From Notamacropus eugenii (taxonomy: Eukaryota; Chordata; Mammalia; Diprotodontia; Macropodidae), in assembly GCF_028372415.1 (NCBI RefSeq), contig NC_092873.1:353834660-353898659 (forward strand): a DNA stretch of 64,000 bases. The letters run 5' to 3'. The notes beneath the pieces were generated by a model that saw only the letters and a list, made by a program, of their open reading frames with translations, had not been told where the DNA came from and made no database searches. How positions within the stretch are numbered: position 1 is the first letter of the stretch; each line of letters opens with the position of its first letter. Below, in pieces: positions 1 to 10,700 of this stretch. Position numbers and translations under genes: made by a program.

Positions 1-214
1 CTTTTCAGGACTGCTTATCCACCTTTGGTGTGCAGTTTTCACTGAACTCACCTGCGGATCCAAGAAGTTGCAGCAACATGTCCATAAAACATAAGCTAAA
101 TCAGGTTGAGAGTAACCAGCAAGTCTCAAACCCACTGGTGAATTAGGGAGGTGTCTATTCCAAGCATGTGAAGATTTCCCCTGGCAGAATGGGCACATGA
201 GAAGAATTTATTCC

Positions 215-470
215 AATGGCCATGAAGGTAGCTGAAGCAGGCACTGTGGAGAGCTTAAGAGTTTGGGCAGACATGGAAGATGTCAAGGTCATCCACTGTA
301 TCCCAGACTATCACCAGCAGTGTTGATTTTTGTCTTGTCGCTGGACTTTAATGATTCTGGAAGAGAGAGTGAGACTAATGACTCTGTGCAACTCACTTAA
401 ATCCAACTCACTCAAAAGTCAAGACATCACCACCATGTCATTGGTCCTCTTCAAAACAAAGGACAAACAA
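215..470 (+). mobile_element. Marsupial SINE with GGACAAACA tail
   Basis: Body contains GCTGGACTTTAATGATTCTGG and ends TTGGTCCTCTTCAAAACAAA followed by GGACAAACAATA. I recognise this 3' end from marsupial genomes; the exact family name is not asserted. An L2-type tail (AATAAATGCTTACC) follows to about 517. Confidence 0.7.
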
Positions 471-599
471 TAACCTGGCCCATAGTAAACTCTTAATAAA
501 TGCTTACCGACTGACAGAAGAGCTAATTGGGCTTAGTACCAAGGGTAACTTATAAGACCCTGGGAAGGTACTGTCCAGAAGAGTATAAAACAACTTTAA

Positions 600-1060
600 G
601 GATAACTAATTTTGTGTGGTGGCAAAGAACTGGAAATTGAAGGGTGGCCCATCAAATGGGGAATGGCTAATCAAGTTGTGGCATGTGATTGTGATGGAAT
701 ACTACTGTGCTCTAAGAAATGATAAGCTGGTTGATTTTAGAAAAACATGAAAGACTTGTATGAAATAATGAAGAAGGAAATGAGATGAGGCAAGAGAACA
801 ATGTATATGGTAATAATAAAACTGTTTGAAGAGTAACTGAATGACTAAGCTATTTTGAGTATTATAAATATTTAAATCAACTGCAAAGGACCTATGAAGA
901 AACATGCTATCCATCTCCAGAGAAAGAGCTGATAAGTAGAAGTATGCATGGTATGCTTTTTTTATATGTGTGTGTGAAATGGCGACTTTCTCTAGCGTAG
1001 GGTGGGGAGAAAGGTAGGGAGACAGTTTGGAACTTAAAATGTAATGAAAGAAAAAGAGAG
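600..1060 (+). mobile_element. Marsupial-type L1 3' end, + strand
   Basis: Contains GGTGGCAAAGAACTGGAAAT, CCCATCAAATGGGGAATGGC and CATCTCCAGAGAAAGAGCTG, typical of the 3' end of marsupial L1. Antisense relatives are at about 48180-49560 and 61165-61765. Highly decayed, no open frame. Confidence 0.75.
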
Positions 1061-1113
1061 AACTACAACTCATCATAGGGTAAAGGCCTTTAGCTACTCT
1101 CCATGCTCTAGTT

Positions 1114-1291
1114 CAGAGGGGTGAAACAGAAACCTACTGGCAGAGTGCTATCCAACCAGTTTAAATGTAATTGGAAAATGTTTAAAAAATAAATAAAAAT
1201 ACAATACAGCATAGAAAATGTGTATTTGTGGTTTTCTAAGTCAATATGCAGCCCACTGGTATTTGTTTCTATTTGACTTTAACACCGCTGC
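1114..1291. mobile_element. Non-autonomous hAT-like DNA transposon
   Basis: Terminal inverted repeats CAGAGGGGTGAAAC and, reversed, CAGCGGTGTTAAAG. Flanked by near-matching 8-bp CTCTAGTT (1106-1113) and ATCTAGTT (1292-1299), as expected of hAT target duplications. A truncated relative is at 54160-54291. Confidence 0.65.
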
Positions 1292-1739
1292 ATCTAGTTT
1301 ACCAAGGGTCACAGTCGTATCCTAGTCAAGCTTAGTCCTTCCTATTTAGTGAATAGAGAATTCTGGCATGAGAAAATATAGTCCCTAGGGTCTGTGAGAA
1401 CTCCACATTCCAGAGTCCAAAAACTCTTGGCTGTCCTTTCTCTCTTAACCAGAAGGTGTCAGATTTATTCTAGTCCTCCCTCCCCTTGCAGTGGTAATCT
1501 CCAAGAATGGAAATGGGTTGCAAGCAGATTACTCTGATCTGTAAGCTTTGCCCCCCTCTCTCTTATCATGGGGGGGAGTCACAAATAGCCTGAAATTCCC
1601 TTTTAGGATTACTGTTAGATTTACTAGTTGGGGTGAAAGTGGAGAGAGAGGAGGGGGGCATAAAGCTGGAGACAAGGAAAGGATTAACCCTGGACACCTG
1701 GGGCCCATCTGGTGAGAAAGGGATGGAAGGTATCCCCTC

Positions 1740-1850
1740 GTGTATGCATTCCACAAACATAAAGGCAGTGTTTTTGTCCCAATGTTTTTGTGTGCCCAGC
1801 TATTAACAGTGCCAGAAACATAGTAGGTACCTAAATAGCTTGATTGATTG
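1740..1850 (+). mobile_element. L2-type 3' tail
   Basis: Reads CAGTGCCAGAAACATAGTAG GTACC, the typical L2 end with short TGATTGATTG terminal repeats. Confidence 0.55.
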
Positions 1851-1859
1851 TTGTGTTAC

Positions 1860-3260
1860 AGCATATTAATCATTAAAGAAGCTACAAAATTTAGGTAAAA
1901 CATTCTCCCTGTCCTTACAGAGTTTAGTCTAATTCTGAACATGCTCCTGGAAAATCTTTACCATCCTTGAAGGGGAGGAAAAGTCCGCCCCAAGGCTCTA
2001 AGAGCAGCGAAGGGGATAGAGGCAAGAAGATACTTCACTTTCACTTTCAGACTCAAAAGAGTTTAGGCAAACAATCCTAGAGGTAGTATCAGTCGTCCCC
2101 CACCCCATCCCCCCACTTGAGACCTCAGGAGAAAGGGAGTTAAAGGACTTCAGAATGATTTCCAGATCACTCCCAGGATAGGAGCTGCCAACAACTTTAC
2201 ATTGGTTAAGAGGTAGATAACCACCTATGTCTAGCCCAGAGGACAAAAGCATATTCCTTGATTATGCCAGATATAACCCACTCCTTTCAGTACTTCCAGA
2301 TGGCTAGCAAGCACTGCTTGGTGGTAGCAAATTACCTGACAAAGGCACCGAGTCTCTGAGGGTAGGGAAGGTAATACCTTGAGAACTGGTGGGCAGGTAA
2401 AGCTATGCTAATGAATGGGATGATGATGCTAACAAGATTTACCATAGAAGAACAGCTAAAGATCAGTAGAGAATATTGCCTAGAAAATAAATTTCTTAAG
2501 TCCTCTGAATAACCCTTGGAAAAATCACCTACCCTCCATTTTCCTCTATTTCTTCGAGATCACATCAGCCTTAAGTGCCCAAGAAAGGAGATATATAGTA
2601 TAAACACAAGGCAAATCTATTATTTTCAAACTACATGTCATTTAATATCAAAGCCTCCTGATTTTTAAGGATTCCCTCCCCAAATTCAACTGGGCACACA
2701 TCATCACAATGCAAGGCCAGGAAGTAAAGTATCCAATGGTTCAAGTCACTGTAAGATACTTCCCCACTAAAAGGGGATGAAGATACAGATATCCCCTGCT
2801 GCTCCTTGTAGAAAGAATCATCTAAGTTGAAGCTCAGTGACAGCCTCAACAGAGGATACTACATATTTCTTCTCCTTGTGTCTCCGAACAGACAACTCAT
2901 GTCTGACACTCTGCTTCAGTCTTTCCAGTCTGTTGAAGAAATGTTTATTACGCACCTAGTATGTGGTAGGCTTCATATTTCAAGGCTGTTCCTGCTATAT
3001 CTTTCTTTCTTCACTAAGTTACACAACTAGCCTTCCTTCCTCCCTTTTCCTCTTACTCACACCACCAAGAATCCTCTTGCCTAAAAACTTCCCCGAAATG
3101 TGAACAGCTGAAACTTTTATTTTAGAAAACATCCTCAAAAGTGATAGTTCCTCAATAGAATCACTTATCATTAACAACCTTCTATTTCCCACATGGATAA
3201 CCAAGAAGGGTTGTACAACAAGGATTATTCAAGATTTACTTCTAAAAGATTTTAGAAGAT
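1860..3260. other. Intergenic, no gene seen
   Basis: About 1.4 kb with only short stop-limited frames. One CATTTATT-type repeat fragment lies near 2935-3005. Nothing else recognised. Confidence 0.5.
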
Positions 3261-3261
3261 A

Positions 3262-3492
3262 TTATTGTTCAGTCCTGACTCCTCATGACCCCAGTTGGGG
3301 TTTTCTTGGCAAAGATACCGGAGTGGTTTGCCATTTCCTTCTCCAGTTCATTTTACAGAAGAAATTAAAGCAAACAAGGTTAAGTGACTTGCCCTGAATC
3401 ACACAGCTACTAAGTGTCTGCATTCAAATCTGAACTCAGATCCTTCTGGCACAAGAGTGGGTGCTCCTTCTACTGCACCATTTCCCTGTGGT
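3262..3492 (-). mobile_element. Marsupial SINE, - strand
   Basis: Contains TTTTCTTGGCAAAGATACCG, TTTGCCATTTCCTTCTCCAG and GTTAAGTGACTTGCCCTGAA. The reverse complement starts near CCACAGGGAAATGGTGCAGT. An A15 run follows at 3500. Confidence 0.8.
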
Positions 3493-3539
3493 TTAGATTT
3501 AAAAAAAAAAAAAAAGGTCCCTGAGGGAAATGCATGGCC

Positions 3540-3625
3540 TCCTTTTTAATCTCCGTATCCCCAGAGCCTAGTAAAATGCGTTATCCATAGCAGGTTTTTT
3601 AAATAAATATTTGGATTTCATAAAC
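3540..3625 (+). mobile_element. L2 3' tail
   Basis: CTCCGTATCCCCAGAGCCTA through AAATAAATATTTGGA matches the L2 end. From here to the CpG island (3630-4170) I see only unique sequence. Confidence 0.6.
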
Positions 3626-4396
3626 AGATTTTCCTAATTCTGTTTTATCTAGGTTTATGCTTAAAATGAGTCTTCATTCACCCAACAGTATCAAAGGGGA
3701 GGCAGCTTAAAGGGGGGAGAGTCAATCAATGCAGGCCTTAACACATGTAGATGGGGGGATGAAGAATGGGCAGCACTGAGCACATGAGGCTAGGGAGTTT
3801 GATGTTGGGGTTCTATAGGAGGGACATCGATTCTGCCAGTTGGAGGCTCATTCATGGGAGCTTTTATGTCTCCTACCCATCTCACTAACCACTCCCAAGA
3901 GCCAGCCCAGGCTCAATAGACGATCTTTGAATAAATATCCCAAATAGCGCTTCTTTCCCTAACTCTCTCTTCTCTTTTTAAAGGACCTCAAAGCACTTAC
4001 CTGTAAGAAACATGACCTCTCTCATCCCCAACATTTGATGATGGTAGAGGAGAAGGCAGTTTCTTCCCCTTGACTGGTTACAGGTGAGGAACCTGAATCC
4101 CAGGGAAGACAAGTGGCCGGGGTCCAGGTCCCCCTATGTGTCAGGGTCGGGGCTAGGCCTCAGAACCCAAGAAACCTGGCCCCTTCTGCCGCCCCGCCCC
4201 CTCCCCGGCCTCTCTGTCCTTCTAGGGGTCATGGTGCCCTGTGTACACCCTAAGATCACTGGCAAGGCGAGGGTGGGGATGTAGTCTCTGCCAGGGCTCG
4301 GGGACGCTCCCTGCACACCCGAGCGAGGAGAAGGACCGGGGTGCAGCCGCCCCCTCCCAGGTGCCAAGGACGGGGACTACTCAGAGCGAGGGTAGC

Positions 4397-4416
4397 GCGC
4401 AGGCGCAAGCGCAGGC
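4397..4416 (+). promoter_or_regulatory. Tandem NRF1-like sites upstream of MRPL45
   Basis: GCGCAGGCGC at 4397-4406 overlaps GCGCAAGCGC at 4403-4412. The NRF1 consensus is YGCGCAYGCGCR, so each is one mismatch away in the spacer. They lie about 270 bp before the ATG. Confidence 0.5.
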
Positions 4417-4679
4417 TCGCCTCCCCCCTGCCCAGCTCTCGGCCTGGTCCCAGGCGCGTGGCAACCTCCGTACGCTCCCGAGCGCGAGCCCGAGGATTTT
4501 CTGCCCCTAGCTAGGGAGGGAAGCGGGGAAAGGGAGAGGAGACACTGGCCGCGCGCCCTGGAAAATTCCACTCCCCGGCTAGGCCCCACCCCGTCGTCCT
4601 CGCACGCACTCGCTCGCTCCCGCTCCCCCCCGCCCTCCCTGCGCTCTCCCACCTTCCCGGCGGCCCCCGCGCTTGCAAC

Positions 4680-4745
4680 ATGGCGGCCCCCGTGAGGCAG
4701 GGGATGGTCACCCTGCCCCGGGCTTTGGGCAGGTATTCTCGCCAG
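4680..4745 (+). CDS. MRPL45: MRPL45 coding exon 1
   Basis: Residues 1-22, starting [10 protein letters not shown]; donor CAG|GTGGGT, phase 0. This ATG is the first in the frame after the GC-rich leader and opens an arginine-rich, acid-free presequence. Confidence 0.93.
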
Positions 4746-7700
4746 GTGGGTAGCCGCGGGCACCGGGGACGAGGAGCAGGGAGAGACGGGGTGGTGTCGA
4801 CCCCTGCGGCGATATCCAGGCGAGGCCCAGCTGAGGAGAAGCCGCGGGGTGTCTGGGTCAGCCCGAGGCTCCGAGGCCGACCCGTGGAACGGAGGAATGA
4901 GCATTTATTTATTAGACGCTTACGCCGTTGTAAGCGCCGGGGATACGCGTCCAGAAGCGAGACATTGCCTGCTTTCCAGGGTCTACACACTTGGGAGAGG
5001 GTCTAGCCGCAAGTCCGGTGGTCCCCGAGCTGCTTCGGCAGAGCAGTTGGTCATCTTCCGTTTGTGGGCCGCCAGCGCTCAGTGAGTGCCGCGGGTGGGT
5101 CGGCTATAAAGGAAGGCCAGCAGCCTCCTCCAGGAGCTCGCAGTCTGCGTGCCGACTGCTGGGTGTACGAGGTGAACGGGAGGTGCTCTCGTGTGCTGGG
5201 GCATAGCGAAAGGCAGAAGGTGGGATCTTAGCAGAGACTTGAAGGAAGCCAGAGGTGGAGATGAAGACGGAGAGAGTGCCAGGCTTGGGAGGCAGGCACT
5301 GAAGGTGCAGAGAGCTGGGAGATGCAGCGTCTTATTCGAGGAGCTGCCGGGAGGCCGGAGTAAGTGGAGGGCAGTAGGGTGTGAGAAGGTTGGAAAGGTC
5401 GGTTATGAAGGGCTTGGAAAGCCAAAGAGATCTTGTGCTTGATTCTGGAGTTGGTTGAATGTGATCAGACCTGTGCTGCTTTTCAGACGTTCCATGGATG
5501 AGACCATGTTGAACCATTTGATAGTGCGAGGATTTGGGGACGAGAACTTAATGTGCTGGGTCTTTTTTTCCAGTGGTTGTGGTTATTGAGGAGGCAGGGG
5601 CTGAAGCCCCTGCGTGAATTCAGAGGCATTCGTTTCCCCAAGTTACTCCCTTGAATGATTGGGGGAGACTGCTATTTCTGGGACTCTTAGATTTACCTGC
5701 TTAATGTGGTAGTTGGTGACAAGATAGTAAAAAATCTCTCTGTTTGGTATCCCCTCAGTAAACATATACAAATTGTATATTCTGTTTCTCTGTTTTTGTT
5801 GGTAACCTCCATCAATGAAGGCTGCTGGGATTGGTCAGGAGACAGGGTGTACAGATAGGAGGATTACTATTCCCCAGGCTTTTGGGCTCATTGTGGGCTG
5901 AAGTGTCTGTAACCAGGGTGTGAGCAGAAGTGATGGTTGGAGAGCAGGAGGTTGACCCTGAGATATGTGCTACCTTCTCTCTCTCTCCATTTGGGCCCTG
6001 CTGCCACTCTTAGCTAGGCTGGATTGTCTGGTAGCATTTGAACTTTTGCCCTCTTCTCCCTGTCTTCCCAAATTCTTCCCTTCCAAGTAGAGGGAAGGAA
6101 GGAAACCAGAGTCTCTAGGGGCTGTGGTTTGAGCAGACCCTATAATTCGAATGTAATCCCACACCCCTTTTAGATTCCCAAGCTAATGGGATGCTTATAA
6201 TTCCTACCCTGCAGAACCAAAAGTCAAATTATGTAATCTTTTGGGGTCTCACCTTCTTCCTTTATAAAATAAGGGGGTGGGACTACAAACGCCTCCATTA
6301 AAGACCTTAACAACCTGACTACAACCTACCTTTCCATGATTGGAATGCAAGCATGACTCTCTCTCACACTTTATGTGATCCAGCCAAACTGTCCTTGCTG
6401 TTCCTTACATGTTGCACTCCATCTCCCATCTCTGCCTTTGCACAAGCTGTTCTTCATGCCTGTAATGCCCTCTCTTTACTACTTGCTTACTTATGAGGTT
6501 CTTAGAGAGCCTGACTTCTCTCAGAGTCAAGATCAAGGGTCAAGGGCCACCTCCTCCCTGTTGCCTTTTTGGATCCCACCACCCTCCACATCTAAATTAC
6601 CTTCTGTCTGACTTTGTATATATTTTGTATGAGTGTATACTTTTGTTAGAATTGAGGCTCCTTAAGGAAAAGAGCTGTATCATTTTTGATTTGGTCCCCA
6701 TATCACCTTAAACAGGCAGATAGGCTGGGGTAGGCTTCATCAGATAATGTGGAACAACTGTCTAGGTGTCTTATAAGATCTCTTCCAGCCTTGATCAGTA
6801 ACACATGAAAACCTTTGCAGAGACTGTTGACAAAAGCAAAGAAGCAGAACATGCTTGCTTGTTCTTTTTGAGGAGGCACTCAATAGAGAAAGGTTTCTCA
6901 GCTGAAAGTATTCAGATAAGCTACACAAACAGCAATTAAGTGTCTGCTTCTTCACTGTACTAAATCCTCCCAGTACAAGGATGAAAAATAGCATATCCTT
7001 TTCCCTGGCCTAAGGAGTTTACAATCCAAGAGGATGTACACAACTAAATATGATAGAAGGTAAGATATTAAAAGGGGAAAAAAGAAAACCATGCAAAGTG
7101 GAAATCTGCCTTAAGGAAGATACAGACAGAATGCTCTAGGAAAATTTGAGTTTTCATTTGGAGAGATTAGGTATGACTTTGTGGAGGAAGCAATACTTGA
7201 ACTGGATCTTGAAGGATTTTTAAAAGGTAAGAATGTGGGAGTGCACACCAGGCATAATAAACGAACTGGACAGATATGCTGAAGCAGTAGAACTGGATGA
7301 TTTTTAAAAACTAGTAGCCCAATTTGGTAAGCAACAAGCATTTATTAAGTGTTTGTCATGGGCCAAGCATTATGCTAAGCCTGGGGACCCAAATAATAAA
7401 ATGAGACAGACCCTGCCTTCTAACAGCTTTTTTTTTTCTTCTTTTGCATTTGGGTCCTCAGGCTTGCACAATGCTGGCCCATGGCAGACACTTAATCAAT
7501 ACCTGTTGCTTACCAAAGGCCATTGAAAGAAGTGGTTCTCAAACTTAACCCTGACAAAAACTAGGGGTTCCAATAGGCTAAGGTGATAAGGATTGCAGAG
7601 TTATCATGTATAGGGAAAAGCAAGGTCAGTTTTGCTGAAATATACAGTGTGTGAGTGAATGAATGGATTTTAAAAATTATTAAGCACTTATTAATATTGA

Positions 7701-10700
7701 GTACTGTGCTAAGTCTTGGCAATACAATACAATCAATACATGTCTATAAAGCAAGCACTTTTTGTGTGTCAGGCACTGGCTAAATACTGGGGATGCAGAG
7801 ACAAGAGGCCGTCCCTCCCCTTCAAGAGCTTAAAGTCTAATGGGAGAGACAACATGCAAACAAATGTACGCAAAACAGACAGTAAATAGGAAGAAATTAA
7901 CAGAGGGAAGGCTTCTAGTAAAAGATTGTATTTTAGTTACGAGTTAAAGGAAGCTAGAAAGGTGAGTAGGGTTTAGTAGGTAAAGTGGAAGAGGGAGAGC
8001 ATTCCAGGCATGGGGGACAACCAGAGAAAATTCTCAAAGCTGAGAGATGGAGCGTCTTGTTTATGGAATGGCCAGGCAGCTAGTGTCAAAGACAGTCTCT
8101 TTCCTGGTGGAATTACTCCTTATAAAGAGGTGGGCAGAGAGGGATATTTTTCTTCAGCAAGTTACAGAGTAGGTAAATGGATCTATATAGAAAGTAGATT
8201 GACATATTTTTCTTTCCCATCTGAATGGCGGTGTCAGTTTGATTATGGTTCTAGAACTGGAAAGAGGGTGGTAATCTTAGAGCTGAGAGTGGACATCTGG
8301 TAGCAAAGTTAATGGTAAGAAGATGGAAGACAGAAGGGTAATATGTAATCAGCCCAGAAAAGTAGGCTAGAGTCAGGCTTTAAATTCACAAACTGAGGTT
8401 CTGTATTTTATCCTAGGGGCTTTGAGGAGCCTCTGTTGCTTCTTTAGCAGGAGAGTGACATGGTCAGACTTGTGCTTTTAGGAATCTCATTTGGGCAGCT
8501 ATGTAGAGGATAAATTGGAGAAGCTAGACTTGAGAAGAAGTAAAGGGGAATAGTGTAAAATAATACAGGTTGGAGCCAGACTTTGAAGAACTTTAATTCT
8601 AGGCTAAAGAGGATATATTTTATTCTTTAAGAAATAGGGAGCTCTCAGGGTGTTTGAGCAGGAGAATGGCATGGTCACACCGATGCCTCGATGACAGAAT
8701 GCATAGTTGTGCTAGTCTGAAATGAAACAGATGAGGGCATGTACTGTGATACTGCCATTTCCCTATAGTAAAGCTTCCTTCTTCTCTTTGTTTGGCACCA
8801 TGATATCTGTCCATGGTAGAAACTCAGGGAATGTTTCTTTAATAAATCATAGGTGTTGAAGAGGCAGAGTTTTTTCCAAGGGGATAAAGCGTGTCTTTTT
8901 TTTTTTTTCTACTCCTAGACTTTAGAAGTCCCATTCTGTCCAGCCCGAGTAATCCAGCCTATCACTGTGATCCCAGTGAGGACCAAGAAGCGCTTTACAC
9001 CCCCTGTTTATGAGCCTAAATACAAAACTGAGAAGGAGTTTCAGGAACATGCTCGTGCAGCAGGGATTGTCATTCCCAAAGAACGTCTTGAGCGTCCCAT
9101 TCATTTGGCCTGCACAGGTGGGGATCCAGGATCCAGGACTCAGACCATTGACCACATCTGACCTCACTGATGTCCTTGGAAGTGGAGACTCTTCAGTTAG
9201 GAGGAGTAAGGCTGAGATCAGTTCAGCCTTAAGAATTACAGCATTTACATAGAACCCTGTTTCCTAAGCACTTTTCTTTCTTTTACCTTGATTATTTTCA
9301 CTCCATCACTGGGTAGCAGACAGAAGTGGGAATAAAACTCACCTTTTTCCAGAAGAGGAAACTGAGGCCTAGAAAAGTGAAGTGATATGCCCAAGGTCAC
9401 AGTGCAAGAACTGAGACTTCAACTCAGTCCTCCTTATACCCAACCTGAAGCTCTTTCCCCCAAGAGCATACTAACTGTTGACTTTACTGACTCTTTGGAG
9501 TGCACAGAACCTAACTTAAATTCACTTCCTTTCATTATTCTCTTTAACATAGTATACCCAGGATTCCTGATTTTTATGACCTCTTGGCACTTTCCTCCTA
9601 TCTCTTCACCGTCACATCCTCTTTTTTCCTTCCCTTCACAGCTGGGATTTTTGATGCTTACATTCCTCCTGAGGGGGACGCTCGCCTCACATCCCTCTCT
9701 AAGGCTGGCCTGAAGCAGAAGACAGAGAAGCTAAAGCAGAGTGTGGCCTCACAGTTGGCGTAAGTGTGTGAGCTCTTGGGGTTTAACCTGGACACAGCTT
9801 CCTGCCTTAGCAGTCAGGTATTTTATTCCCAAAGGGGGCACCCTTAATTCCTTATTATTTGGATTAGCCAAACCCTTCATAGTCTAACAGAGCCACTTGG
9901 TTCAGTTTAGGAAGTTAATAGCAAGGCAATGTCATGTGCTCTTATTCTTGGTATCTCAGCTTTCTTAGCATTTCTTATTCTATACTTGGGATCATCCTCT
10001 TAAATCTTACATTTTAGGGGGTAGAAACACAGAGAATTAGAACTAGATTTTAATGACTGCCTAGTTCAACACTCATTTGGTAGAAAAGGAAATTGAGGCT
10101 CATGGAGCTGGTGTTACATGTTAGGGTTTGCATAGTTAGTGGCAGGCCTGGGACCAGAACCCGGGTCTGCTAATTCCCAGACTAGTGATCTTTTCTACTA
10201 AGTCAATATTTCTCAAACTACTGCAAGGAATCCTGAAACACTCTTAAGTTGTTTTAAATAAACTTTATTTTGTTTGCTAATGGTCGTTAAAATAACAGTT
10301 AAGAGAATTTGGCTACAAGAGTTCTATCACAGATTTGTTTAAACTGAAGGCTTTTACCACTGAGGAAAAGCTTGAGAACCACATTTACTTAAAAAAAAAA
10401 AAAGACCTCTGCAGTAAAGGCTGGATTACTGTGATAGGACTGAATTAGCTTTACCATCATGCAGATTATACCTAGAGCACAGGTTGTCTTAGGTTTGAGT
10501 AGGCTTGTGATAATGGAGATCCTTGGTTCCCACCTACTTGTCTATCTTTTAGAGGCAGGGTTGCATGGTGGATAGAGAATTGCTGTTGGAATCAGGAAGA
10601 ATTAAGAGCTCAGTCCTACCTCAGACACTTGCTACTTGTGTGATCCTGAGCAAATCACTTGAAATTTCTTAGTCTCTGTTTTCTTGCCTGGAAAATAGGA

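Larger units (their letters stand above)
4180..5070 (+). promoter_or_regulatory. CpG island and MRPL45 promoter region
   Basis: GC- and CpG-rich block around the MRPL45 start with no TATA box, typical of a housekeeping promoter. It holds overlapping NRF1-like GCGCAGGCGC and GCGCAAGCGC sequences near 4397-4415. NRF1 is a known activator of nuclear genes for mitochondrial proteins. The exact transcription start is not visible. Confidence 0.75.
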
